47,688 nt of DNA, taken from positions 1 to 47,688 of the forward strand of contig SFIS01000008.1 of assembly GCA_004555245.1 (NCBI GenBank). The letters run 5' to 3'. Shown piece after piece: positions 7,599 through 15,592 of the stretch (positions are counted from its first letter, which is position 1; every line of letters begins with the position of its first letter). This stretch comes from Bacteroidales bacterium. GTDB taxonomy: Bacteria; Bacteroidota; Bacteroidia; Bacteroidales; Bacteroidaceae. Below the pieces are notes generated by a model, which was not told the origin of the DNA, did not search any database, and saw only the letters and a program-made list of their open reading frames with translations. The translations under genes and the position numbers were made by a program.

Positions 7599-8795
7599 CT
7601 ATTTGATTTTGTCTTTGTTTGCGAGATAGGTGTCGAGGTCTTTATCTCCTCTGCCTGAGACGGTGAGCACGACGATGTCGTCTTTCTTGAATTGTCCTGC
7701 CACCTTCGGCAACAGAGCGAGTGCGTGTGAGGATTCAAGTGCGGGTATGATGCCTTCGAGGCGTGTCAGCTCGTAAGCCGCTTTAAGCGCTTCGTCGTCG
7801 TTGGCAGAGAGCACTTGGGCGCGTCCTGTCTCGTAGATATTGCAGTGCATAGGCCCTGTTCCGGGATAGTCGAGACCGGCAGATATAGAGTATGGCTCTA
7901 CAATCTGTCCATCATCGGTCTGCATCAGTTTTATTCGTGAGCCGTGAAGGATGCCTGTTGTGCCTGTCTGCAATGATGCGGCTGTCATGCCTGTATCGTT
8001 ACCCATTCCGCCCGCCTCGCCGAGAATAATCTTCACGCGTTCGTCGTCGAGGTAGTGGTATATAGTGCCAGCGGCATTTGAGCCTCCTCCGACGCAAGCC
8101 ATGAGCCAGTCAGGATAGTCGCGTCCTGTCTTTTCTTGCAGCTGCCACTTAATTTCTTCAGAGATGACGCTCTGTAGCCTTGCCACAAGCTCGGGGTAGG
8201 GGTGTGGCCCAACGGTAGAGCCGATGATATAGAAAGTGTCGGCAGGATGGCAGCACCAGTCTCTGATGGCTTCGTTTGTGCCGTCTTTCAGTGTCTTGTT
8301 TCCGCTGTTTACAGGCACCACTTGCGCTCCGAGCATACGCATACGTTCCACATTGACATGCTGGCGCTCTACATCAAGAGCTCCCATATAGACGGTGCAT
8401 GGCATATTCATGAGTGCGCAGACTGTGGCTGTTGCCACGCCGTGTTGTCCTGCGCCGGTTTCGGCTATGATGCGTGTCTTGCCCATTTTCCGTGCAAGGA
8501 GAATCTGTCCGAGGGCGTTGTTAATCTTGTGTGCGCCGGTGTGGTTGAGGTCTTCTCTCTTCAGATAGAGCCGGCATCCATACCGTTCGGACATGCGTCG
8601 TGCGTAGTAGAGTGGTGACGGGCGGCCTACATAGTCTCTAAGCAGGTCGTGGAACTCTTTTCTGAATTCGTCGCTGTCGATGATGGCTTCGTACGATTCT
8701 TTCAGGTTCTCCACAGTCTTGTATAGTATCTCCGGGACATAGGCACCGCCGTAGTTGCCATAGAATCCCATTTTGTCAACGTTGTATTTTCCCAT
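7599..8795 (-). CDS. trpB: Tryptophan synthase beta chain
   Basis: The 398-residue PLP enzyme condenses indole with serine to tryptophan. The Schiff-base lysine is Lys 90 in NHTGAHKINNALGQ. The phosphate-binding GGGSNA loop (CVGGGSNAAGT) and the GAGQHGVATA segment are present. The length is typical for TrpB1. It follows trpA by 32 bp, so alpha and beta subunits are made from adjacent cistrons. In the usual Bacteroides layout trpB opens the operon; here it is internal. Confidence 0.96.
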   Translation of the reverse strand: MGKYNVDKMGFYGNYGGAYVPEILYKTVENLKESYEAIIDSDEFRKEFHDLLRDYVGRPSPLYYARRMSERYGCRLYLKREDLNHTGAHKINNALGQILLARKMGKTRIIAETGAGQHGVATATVCALMNMPCTVYMGALDVERQHVNVERMRMLGAQVVPVNSGNKTLKDGTNEAIRDWCCHPADTFYIIGSTVGPHPYPELVARLQSVISEEIKWQLQEKTGRDYPDWLMACVGGGSNAAGTIYHYLDDERVKIILGEAGGMGNDTGMTAASLQTGTTGILHGSRIKLMQTDDGQIVEPYSISAGLDYPGTGPMHCNIYETGRAQVLSANDDEALKAAYELTRLEGIIPALESSHALALLPKVAGQFKKDDIVVLTVSGRGDKDLDTYLANKDKIK

Positions 8796-8827
8796 TGTTG
8801 CTTGTTGTTTTCGCCGTTATCTTGAAT

Positions 8828-9607
8828 TTATTTCTCCAATGCTTCAAAAAGATTGTCTATAGCCACCTCTGCATTGCCTCCGGCATCTTCGAGCAGCTGT
8901 ACGAACTTGCTGCCAATGATGGCTCCGGCAGCGTTGTCTTGCGAGAGTTGCAGTGTCTGCCTGTTGCTGATGCCGAAGCCTATCATGCGCGGGTTCTTCA
9001 GGTTCATGGCGTTGATTCGCTCGAAATACTCTTTCTTTGCGTCGTCGAATGATTTCTGTGCTCCTGTTATGCTTGCCGAGCTAACCATATATATGAATCC
9101 ATCTGTGTTTTGGTCGATGAAGCGTATGCGTTCTTCGCTTGTCTCTGGCGTGATGAGCATGATGATACGTATGTCGTATTTGTCGGCTATTGGTTTGATG
9201 TCTTCGATGTAGTCCTTGAACGGCAGGTCGGGGATAATGGCTCCGGACACGCCGCATTCTACACATGACTGGCAGAATTCTTCGATGCCGTATTTGTTGA
9301 TGACGTTGAGATAGCCCATGAGAATGAGCGGGATGCTCACGTCGTTGCGTATTGCTTTCAGCTGGGCGAAGAGTGTCTTCAGTGTCATTCCGTTGCGCAG
9401 GGCTCGTGTCGCTGCGTTTTGGATGACGGGTCCGTCAGCCATTGGGTCAGAGAAGGGTATGCCTACTTCTATCATGTCAATGCCGCGCCGCTCAAGAGTC
9501 TTTATCACGTCTCCTGTGCAGTTGAGTTCAGGAGAGCCGGCGCAGAAATAGATTGACAGGAGCTTGCGGCTCGTGTTCTCTTTGAAGAGAAGGTTTATCT
9601 TGTTCAT
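8828..9607 (-). CDS. trpA: Tryptophan synthase alpha chain
   Basis: The 259-residue TIM-barrel subunit cleaves indole-3-glycerol phosphate to indole and glyceraldehyde-3-phosphate. Catalytic Glu 47 (IEVGIPFSDP) and Asp 58 (MADGP) are in place, as is a GFGISN phosphate-binding loop. It is encoded just upstream of trpB, its channeling partner. A 133-bp gap containing two repeat units separates it from trpF. Confidence 0.95.
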   Translation of the reverse strand: MNKINLLFKENTSRKLLSIYFCAGSPELNCTGDVIKTLERRGIDMIEVGIPFSDPMADGPVIQNAATRALRNGMTLKTLFAQLKAIRNDVSIPLILMGYLNVINKYGIEEFCQSCVECGVSGAIIPDLPFKDYIEDIKPIADKYDIRIIMLITPETSEERIRFIDQNTDGFIYMVSSASITGAQKSFDDAKKEYFERINAMNLKNPRMIGFGISNRQTLQLSQDNAAGAIIGSKFVQLLEDAGGNAEVAIDNLFEALEK

Positions 9608-9646
9608 TGCTGTTTGGTGTTTTTTTGTTCATTCTGATTTTTTTCT

Positions 9647-9700
9647 TCGACCTGGTCGAAGAATACAGGATAGGGAGGGTGTTCTTCGATCTGGTCGAAG
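9647..9700. repeat. Two palindromic units in the trpF-trpA gap
   Basis: TTCGACC-T-GGTCGAA at 9647-9661 is perfect, and TTCGATCTGGTCGAA at 9686-9700 has one change. Each is followed by GAATAC(A/G)GG. They are the same family as 7464-7588. A shortened trace (TTGAAGAATACG) also lies in the trpE-trpG gap near 6031. Confidence 0.8.
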
Positions 9701-9740
9701 AATACGGGGCGAGGGTGGGTGTAAACTGAGATGGGTGAAG

Positions 9741-10427
9741 TTATGCCCTGACGGCGGTGATGAAGGTGCGTAGCAAAGGGATGTCTTTCAGGGCGGGACC
9801 TGTCTCGAAGCAGGAGTTAATGTCGATGCCGATGCATTGCGGGTGTCGGAAGGCTCTCACTTCTTCTGCATCGTCTGGAGAGATTCCTCCCGAGAGAATG
9901 AACGGTATGTTTCCGTCATACTGTTTCAGCAGTTCCCATTCGAATTTCTTTCCCGAGCCGCCTGCCGTGTCGCATTTCGTGTCGAACAACAACATGTCGA
10001 TATGCCCTTCGTAGCTGCGCCATCGTTTCACGTCGTCAGCCTCGCGTATGCTGATGGCTTTGATAATCTTGATGTCTGGTGCGATGTCCGGGACAAGGGT
10101 TCTGCGCAGATTGTCGATATATGTTACTGTTTCAGAGCCGTGAAGCTGTATGTAGTCAAGCTTGTAGTTATATACCCTCGTGACGATGTTCTGAGGCATG
10201 TCGTCAACGAAGACACCGACTTTCTTTATCTTCCTCGCAGCATCCTCTTCCTTGTGCCGTTTGATGTCTATTGAAGCCATGTCAGGGATGATTCCTGCGT
10301 GGGAAGAAATCTCGCTGACATATCTTGAACTCTTCGGATAGAAGATGAAGCCTATCATGTCTATGTCCAATGCCATGACATCCTCTATATTCTGCGCTTC
10401 GCGCATTCCGCATACTTTTATCTTCAT
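9741..10427 (-). CDS. trpF: Phosphoribosylanthranilate isomerase
   Basis: The 228-residue TIM barrel converts phosphoribosylanthranilate to CdRP. The N-terminal KVCGMRE motif carries the general base Cys 6; LFDTKCDTAGGSGKKFEW holds the general acid Asp 149 and the GGSGK phosphate loop; LSGGISPDD is the second phosphate site. It is somewhat longer than many TrpF proteins because of a charged stretch near residues 50-68. It follows trpC by 27 bp. Confidence 0.94.
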   Translation of the reverse strand: MKIKVCGMREAQNIEDVMALDIDMIGFIFYPKSSRYVSEISSHAGIIPDMASIDIKRHKEEDAARKIKKVGVFVDDMPQNIVTRVYNYKLDYIQLHGSETVTYIDNLRRTLVPDIAPDIKIIKAISIREADDVKRWRSYEGHIDMLLFDTKCDTAGGSGKKFEWELLKQYDGNIPFILSGGISPDDAEEVRAFRHPQCIGIDINSCFETGPALKDIPLLRTFITAVRA

Positions 10428-10454
10428 ATTCTTGGTTTGTTAGTGTTTGGACAT

Positions 10455-11255
10455 TTATACTTTATGGAGTTGTGCGATGAGTTCGTTCAGAGCCTTGCCT
10501 GGATTTCCAGTCTTCATGAAAGTCTCTCCGATGAGGAATCCCCTATATCCGACGTTACGCAGTTCTTGTATAGTCTTAGCGTCCGATATGCCGCTTTCGC
10601 TGACGAGACAAATGTCCTGCGGCAGGAGGCTTGAGAGACGGAAAGAGTTTTCGACCGATGTTATGAATGTCCCGAGGTTGCGGTTGTTTACTCCGCACAT
10701 GTCGGGTTCAAGTTCTGCGTATTCTGTTTCACGCTCGTGGTGTGTCTCAAGCAGCACTTCAAGTTTCAGGTCATGGGCACGACGAATTAGGTTTCTGCAT
10801 TCCGCTTTCTTCAGTACGGATGCGATGAGCAGTATGGCGGAAGCACCGCATCTGCGTGCCTGGAAGATCTGGTATTCGTCGATGATGAAATTTTTGTATA
10901 GCACAGGCAGTGTCACCCCGCTTTCTCTTGCTATGGTGATGTAGCTGTCATCGCCTCCGAAGAAGTTGTTGTCGGTGAGGATACTTATTGCCGACGCACC
11001 GTTCTTCTGATAGGCGAGAGGAATTAGCTCAGGTTTGCCCTCTTGCATTATCCATCCTTTGGAAGGCGACCTCCTTTTGAATTCAGAGATTATGCCAGTC
11101 TCGCTGTTTAGCAGCGTATCTCTCATCGACGTCACCTGTGTTGTGTCCATCATTTTTTCCACTTCGGCATAGAGAGCGGACGGGGATAGCTTTTCTTTGA
11201 ACTCGGCAACCTCTATGCGCTTGTGAGCTACGATATTGTCTAAGATGTCAGCCAT
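10455..11255 (-). CDS. trpC: Indole-3-glycerol phosphate synthase
   Basis: The 266-residue TIM barrel closes the indole ring from CdRP. Visible motifs are EFKRRSPSKG, ASAISILTD, the VNNRNL segment and a VSESGI phosphate loop. The frame is open upstream into the end of trpD, but the ATG at 11255 (MADILDNIVAHKR) is the family's normal start and gives a 32-bp gap to trpD. It is a stand-alone TrpC, not fused to TrpF. Confidence 0.95.
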   Translation of the reverse strand: MADILDNIVAHKRIEVAEFKEKLSPSALYAEVEKMMDTTQVTSMRDTLLNSETGIISEFKRRSPSKGWIMQEGKPELIPLAYQKNGASAISILTDNNFFGGDDSYITIARESGVTLPVLYKNFIIDEYQIFQARRCGASAILLIASVLKKAECRNLIRRAHDLKLEVLLETHHERETEYAELEPDMCGVNNRNLGTFITSVENSFRLSSLLPQDICLVSESGISDAKTIQELRNVGYRGFLIGETFMKTGNPGKALNELIAQLHKV

Positions 11256-11287
11256 TGCGTATTGTCTTGTTTTCTGTTGAGGCAGGT

Positions 11288-12292
11288 TCAACTGTTCAGT
11301 TCGATGAATTTCTTTAGTGTAGCAAACGCTTTTCCGCTTTCGATTGACTCGCGTGCGATTGCGATACATTCGTTGATGTCTTTCTTGTTGTGCTCCATCA
11401 CCTGTATGGCGAAAGCGGCATTAGCGACTACAACGTTTGTCTGGTCGGGCAAAGCCTTGTTCTGCAGCACATTGTCAAAGATTTGGAGTGCGCTCTCTTT
11501 CGTATCGCCACCCGAGATGTTTTCTACATATGCCTGCGGCATACCGATGTCGGCAGGTGAGAAAATCTTCTCGTAGTCGTTGCATGTGATTTTGAAATTG
11601 CTGGTGAGCGAAATCTCGTCATATCCCTGAATGGAGTTCTCTATGGCATAGTCTATGCCGATGCGTTGATATACATTGTTGTAGAGACGCATCTGGTCGA
11701 GATTGGCTACACCGAGCAGCTGACATTTCGGTTGCGAAGGGTTGACGATTGGTCCGAGGAGATTGAATATTGTAGGGAATCCGATATGTTTTCTGACAGG
11801 GGCGACGAACTTCATTGCCTTGGCGAAGAGCGGGGCGTGCAGATAGACGATGCCCGCCTCGTTGATAGAGCGGTTGAGGATGTCGATGTCGTTTGTGAAT
11901 TTCACGCCGTGTGCCTCAATGACGTTGCTTGCGCCCGAGACGCTTGTCGCCGCCACATTTCCGTGTTTCGCTACTTTGTAGCCTGCACCGGCAACGACGA
12001 AACATGCACACGTAGAGATGTTGAAGGTGTTTTTTCCGTCGCCTCCCGTGCCCACGATGTCGATGTATCGTTCGCAGTTGAGCAATGCCGGTACGCCGGT
12101 TTCGAGGATGCCGTCTCTGAATCCGAGAAGTTCGTCAACCGTAATGCCGCGCATCTGGAGGCAGGTGAGCAGGGCGGCTATCTGTTCGTTCGGGATTTCT
12201 TCTCTTGTGATGGCGAGGAGTATGTTATACATCTCTTCGCGCTGAAGCACTTCGTGGCAGAGCAGACGTGCCAGAATTTCTTTCATGTTCAT
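11288..12292 (-). CDS. trpD: Anthranilate phosphoribosyltransferase
   Basis: The 334-residue enzyme transfers phosphoribose from PRPP to anthranilate. Diagnostic motifs are GTGGDGKNTFNIST, AKHGN and NLLGPIVNP. Two starts three codons apart are possible (MNMKEI at 12292, MKEI at 12286). It is the first structural gene after the leader peptide and attenuator, with about 90 bp between the terminator T-run and the start. It is not fused to TrpG as in enterics. Confidence 0.95.
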   Translation of the reverse strand: MNMKEILARLLCHEVLQREEMYNILLAITREEIPNEQIAALLTCLQMRGITVDELLGFRDGILETGVPALLNCERYIDIVGTGGDGKNTFNISTCACFVVAGAGYKVAKHGNVAATSVSGASNVIEAHGVKFTNDIDILNRSINEAGIVYLHAPLFAKAMKFVAPVRKHIGFPTIFNLLGPIVNPSQPKCQLLGVANLDQMRLYNNVYQRIGIDYAIENSIQGYDEISLTSNFKITCNDYEKIFSPADIGMPQAYVENISGGDTKESALQIFDNVLQNKALPDQTNVVVANAAFAIQVMEHNKKDINECIAIARESIESGKAFATLKKFIELNS

Positions 12293-12321
12293 ATCCGTAT
12301 GTATGGTTTTGTGTCATCTTC

Positions 12322-12342
12322 ACCTTACTATATATATAAGGT
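12322..12342 (-). other. Small hairpin in the trpD leader
   Basis: ACCTTA/TAAGGT arms around an AT-rich loop lie 30 bp upstream of the trpD start, after the attenuator. No T-run follows, so it is more likely an mRNA structure than a terminator. Confidence 0.35.
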
Positions 12343-12383
12343 TAGGGAAGTGTTGTTGTATTGTTATCTGAAAGTCGAAAATT

Positions 12384-12412
12384 AAAAAAAGCCTGTCGCA
12401 AGAACGACAGGC
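12384..12412 (-). terminator. trp attenuator (intrinsic terminator)
   Basis: On the minus strand an 8-bp perfect stem GCCTGTCG / CGACAGGC with loop TTCTTG is followed by seven T (12384-12390). It stands between the leader peptide and trpD, so transcripts ending here never reach the operon. Upstream on the RNA, UCUACAUA (12490-12497, just before the Trp codons) is exactly complementary to UAUGUAGA (12431-12438). CGCUGAGCC (12441-12449) can pair imperfectly with the 5' arm of the terminator. These are candidates for the alternative fold. Confidence 0.85.
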
Positions 12413-12452
12413 CTTTTTTTATATTGTAAATCTACATACACGGCTCAGCGAC

Positions 12453-12512
12453 TCACGAACTTTGGATTCTTGAGTTGTGCCACCACCAATATGTAGAAAC
12501 GTTTGCTTTCAT
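12453..12512 (-). CDS. trpL: trp leader peptide with three consecutive Trp codons
   Basis: A 19-codon frame, MKANVSTYWWWHNSRIQSS then TGA, begins 40 bases downstream of a consensus -7 box. Three adjacent TGG codons at positions 9-11 would stall a ribosome when charged tRNA-Trp is scarce. The terminator hairpin at 12384-12412 starts 41 bases after its stop, and trpD follows. Leader peptide with Trp run, then terminator, then trp genes is the classical transcription-attenuation layout. Its function is to be translated, not to make a useful product. No clear Shine-Dalgarno is present, which is normal for this phylum. Confidence is high because promoter, codon run, terminator and operon agree. 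Confidence 0.9.
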   Translation of the reverse strand: MKANVSTYWWWHNSRIQSS

Positions 12513-12551
12513 ATTTCTGTATAATTCTACTGTTTTGTAATATTTCGACTG

Positions 12552-12583
12552 CAAAAGTACGAATATAATTTCAATCCACCAAA
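12552..12583 (-). promoter_or_regulatory. trp operon promoter
   Basis: TTTG (12580-12583), a 20-bp spacer and TACTTTTG (12552-12559) on the minus strand match the consensus exactly. Transcription would start near 12546, about 33 bases upstream of the leader-peptide ATG. Confidence 0.8.
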
Positions 12584-12668
12584 TTTTCTGTCGTTTTTCT
12601 TACGTTTAGTGTTCTGATTTTAAGTTTTCCCGTACTTTCAGGCATACTTTCAGCGCATAATGCCGCTT

Positions 12669-13829
12669 TCAGCATATTCTGCGTGCTCCGTTTCCGATAT
12701 GCACATCATGTATGCGTGGGTCGATGCCGAATTTTGCTTTGTATTTTTCTTTTGCGACAGCGATGAACTTGTCGTAGAGTTCTTCGCGCACGAGGTTTAT
12801 CGTACATCCGCCGAATCCACCTCCCATGATTCGCGATCCGGTCACCCCACATTCTTTTGCTATGTCGTTGAGGAAATCGAGTTCTTCACAGCTGACTTCG
12901 TAATCTTTCGACAGTCCTTCGTGGGTGAGATACATCATCTCGCCCACCTTCTCGAAGTCGTCAGCCTTCAGAGCGTCACATACGGCAGTGACACGGTCTT
13001 TCTCCCCGAGCACGAACTTAGCTCGTGTGTAGTCTTCTTCTGATACGAGAGGTCTCACATTTTCGAGGTCGTCCCATGAGCAGTCGCGCAGTGTGGCGAC
13101 GTGTCTGTCCGGATATTTCTCGTTGACAGCTTTCACTACATTCTCGCACGAGCGGCGGCGGTCGTTGTATGGAGATCCTGCCAGTTCGTGTTTCACGCAT
13201 GAGTTGACGAGCACCAGTCGATATCCGTCAGCCTTGAAAGGCAGATACTCAAACTCGCGTGTGTTGCAGTCGAGGCACATCAGTTTGCCTTCCTGTCCGA
13301 AGATGCTTGCAAACTGGTCCATGATGCCGCAGTTGCATCCGATGTATTTGTGTTCTGTAGCCTGTCCTGCGAGCACCATATCCCATTTGCTCACCTTGTT
13401 GTCGCCGAAGAGGTCGTTGAGAGCGAAGGCGAAGCAACTTTCGAGTGCGGCTGACGACGACATGCCGGCACCGAGCGGCACATCACCTGCGAAAGCGGTA
13501 TTGAAGCCTTTCACCTCCACGCCGAGACTTTGCATCTCTTTCACTATGCCATAGATGAAGCGTGCCCATGTCGTCTTGGGACCGACGGGGTCGTCAACTT
13601 TGAACTCCACGCGGTCTTTCAAGTCGATAGAGTAGCACATGATGGTGTTGGTGTTGTTAGGTCGCAGTTCTGCCATGATGCCGCAGTCAACAGCTCCCGG
13701 CATGACATATCCTCCGTTGTAGTCAGTGTGTTCGCCGATGAGGTTTATTCTTCCGGGCGAAGCATAGATAACGCCGGTCTTGCCGTCAAAGTGTTTGATG
13801 AATCGGCTTCTTACATATTCGATTTCCAT
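12669..13829 (-). CDS. galK: Galactokinase
   Basis: A 386-residue GHMP kinase that phosphorylates galactose at C1, the first committed step of the Leloir pathway. It carries the galactokinase signature GRINLIGEHTDYNGG near the N-terminus, the ATP-binding PLGAGMSSSAALE motif, and the C-terminal GGFGGCTINLV motif. It follows galM by 52 bp and is the last gene before the trp control region. No clear terminator is visible in the 85 bp between it and the trp promoter, so some readthrough into the trp leader is possible. Confidence 0.96.
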   Translation of the reverse strand: MEIEYVRSRFIKHFDGKTGVIYASPGRINLIGEHTDYNGGYVMPGAVDCGIMAELRPNNTNTIMCYSIDLKDRVEFKVDDPVGPKTTWARFIYGIVKEMQSLGVEVKGFNTAFAGDVPLGAGMSSSAALESCFAFALNDLFGDNKVSKWDMVLAGQATEHKYIGCNCGIMDQFASIFGQEGKLMCLDCNTREFEYLPFKADGYRLVLVNSCVKHELAGSPYNDRRRSCENVVKAVNEKYPDRHVATLRDCSWDDLENVRPLVSEEDYTRAKFVLGEKDRVTAVCDALKADDFEKVGEMMYLTHEGLSKDYEVSCEELDFLNDIAKECGVTGSRIMGGGFGGCTINLVREELYDKFIAVAKEKYKAKFGIDPRIHDVHIGNGARRIC

Positions 13830-13881
13830 AGTCTGATTAGTGTTTTGAGTTATGGCTTATGCCGTCAGGTCTTTTCGGTGC

Positions 13882-14964
13882 TTATTCTGTGACGCCGAAT
13901 CTGTAGATAGTTTTCTGTGTATATACCTCTCCTGGGTTGAGGACCACCGTAGGGAAGTAGGGTCGGTTTGGAGAATCCGGGAAGTGCTGAGCTTCGAAGC
14001 ATATCGCACTGCGTTTCGGGAATGTAGCCCCGTGTTGTCCTTTATATCCGTCAGCCCAGTTGTCTGTGTACATCTGCACGCCGGGTTCTGTTGTCCAGCA
14101 TTCGAGAGTTCTGCCGCTGTCAGGTTCAGTGATGCGTGCTGCAAAGCTGAGTTCTCCAGCCTCTTTCTTGTTCAGGACAAAGCAGTGGTCGTAGCCGTTG
14201 CCGTTCTTCAGCTGTTCGTTGTCGGCATTGATGTCCTGCCCTATTGTCTTTGGTGTGCGGAAGTCGAATGGTGTGCCTTCAACTTTCAGAATCTCGCCGG
14301 TAGGGATGCTCGTCTCGTCTATGGGGAGATAGAAGTCGGCATTCATCTCGCACACGAGATTGTCGATAGATGGGGTAGGGTTGGCAATGCCGGTAAGTGA
14401 GAAGAAGGCGTGGTGTGTGAGGTTGATGATGGTCTTCTTGTTTGTCGTGGCGAGATAGTCTATGATGAGTTCGTTGTCGTCAGTCCATGTATATTCTACT
14501 GTCACGGTCAGTTCACCCGTAAAGCCCTCTTCGCCGTAAGACGAGACATATTTCAGCACGAGAGTGTTGTCGCTCATAGGTGTTGCGTCCCATACACGTG
14601 CGTGAAATCCAGTCGGTCCGCCGTGCAGCGCATTGGGTCCGTTGTTGATGGCGAGGTTGTATTCTTTGCCGGCAAGAGTGAAGCGTCCTCGGTTGATGCG
14701 GTTGCCGTATCGTCCGATTAGTGTCGAGAGGAAAGGTTCTGGCGAGTTTATGACATCATGGATATTGTCATGTCCCTGAATGACGTTTGCTATCTGTCCG
14801 TTCTTGTCAGGAACCATGATAGCGACAACAGCTCCGCCGTAGTTTGTGACAGCACACTCATAGCCTTTCTGGTTGCGCAGTATGAAGAGGTCGGTCTTCT
14901 TTCCGTTTACTGTCGTTTTGAAATCCTTTGATTTCAATCCGCAGATATTGTTATTGTTTTCCAT
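13882..14964 (-). CDS. galM: Aldose 1-epimerase (mutarotase)
   Basis: The 360-residue enzyme interconverts alpha and beta anomers of galactose and feeds GalK. Family features are YGNRINRGRFTLAGK (binding Arg), NGPNALHGGPTGFH (catalytic His region), NLTHHAFFSLTG (second His), and the glutamate in CFEAQHFPDSPN near the C-terminus. The start overlaps the end of the DedA gene by 14 bp, so translation is probably coupled. I recall a sugar transporter between galM and galK in related genomes; none is present here. Confidence 0.94.
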   Translation of the reverse strand: MENNNNICGLKSKDFKTTVNGKKTDLFILRNQKGYECAVTNYGGAVVAIMVPDKNGQIANVIQGHDNIHDVINSPEPFLSTLIGRYGNRINRGRFTLAGKEYNLAINNGPNALHGGPTGFHARVWDATPMSDNTLVLKYVSSYGEEGFTGELTVTVEYTWTDDNELIIDYLATTNKKTIINLTHHAFFSLTGIANPTPSIDNLVCEMNADFYLPIDETSIPTGEILKVEGTPFDFRTPKTIGQDINADNEQLKNGNGYDHCFVLNKKEAGELSFAARITEPDSGRTLECWTTEPGVQMYTDNWADGYKGQHGATFPKRSAICFEAQHFPDSPNRPYFPTVVLNPGEVYTQKTIYRFGVTE

Positions 14965-15592
14965 TTTTCTTTACTATGTATTTCTTTATTATAAAATATG
15001 CTACAGCGACAGCGATGGCTGCAAGGATAAAGACTTTTATGTGCTCGCTGTATTCGTCCACCTTCTCCATGAGTTTGTCTTCCGGCACTATGGTTTGCAG
15101 ATACCATCCTATTGCGGCCAGCACACAGTTCCACAGTCCGGCACCGATGGTGGTATAGAGTATGAACTTGAGGAAGTTCATCTTTGCCAGTCCGGCAGGA
15201 ATAGAGATTAGCTGCCTGATGACAGGCACAAGTCTTCCGGTCAGTGTGGCGACAACGCCATGGTCGTCAAAGAATTTCTCGCTGCGTCTGACTTTCTCTT
15301 CGTTCAGCAGACATCTGTGTCCCCATTTGCTGTTTGCAAAGGCATAGACGATAGGTCGTCCGAGATAGAATGCGAGGAAATAGTTTATTGTCGCTCCCAT
15401 ATCAGCCCCGAGTGTGGCAACGATGATGAGCAGGAATACATTCTGCTCGCCTGTGGCATGTGCATGATACGCAGCGGGAGGCAGCACCACTTCTGACGGG
15501 AATGGAATGAAAGTGCTCTCTATCGTCATGAGCAGGAAGACGTTGAGATAGCTGAGCTGGTCAAGGAGAAAGCTGAATATTTCTGTGAACAT
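14951..15592 (-). CDS. DedA-family membrane protein (VTT domain)
   Basis: A 213-residue inner-membrane protein with several hydrophobic segments. It has the DedA/VTT motifs FIPFPSEVVLPPAAY near the N-terminus and a central GRLVPVIRQLISIPAG re-entrant loop, then a C-terminal membrane helix ending in a lysine-rich tail. The family is linked to lipid flipping (undecaprenyl-phosphate or phosphatidylethanolamine) and envelope homeostasis; the substrate here is not known. Its ATG shares one base with the stop codon of glnS (TAATG), and its end overlaps galM by 14 bp. It therefore belongs to the same transcript as glnS and the gal genes. Confidence 0.88.
   Translation of the reverse strand: MFTEIFSFLLDQLSYLNVFLLMTIESTFIPFPSEVVLPPAAYHAHATGEQNVFLLIIVATLGADMGATINYFLAFYLGRPIVYAFANSKWGHRCLLNEEKVRRSEKFFDDHGVVATLTGRLVPVIRQLISIPAGLAKMNFLKFILYTTIGAGLWNCVLAAIGWYLQTIVPEDKLMEKVDEYSEHIKVFILAAIAVAVAYFIIKKYIVKKNGKQ

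Noticed and set aside
7445..7738. Open frame extending TrpE by 98 residues at its N-terminus
   Set aside because: It is made of translated palindromic repeats and the out-of-frame end of trpB; the composition is unlike TrpE and the ATG at 7444 gives the normal protein.
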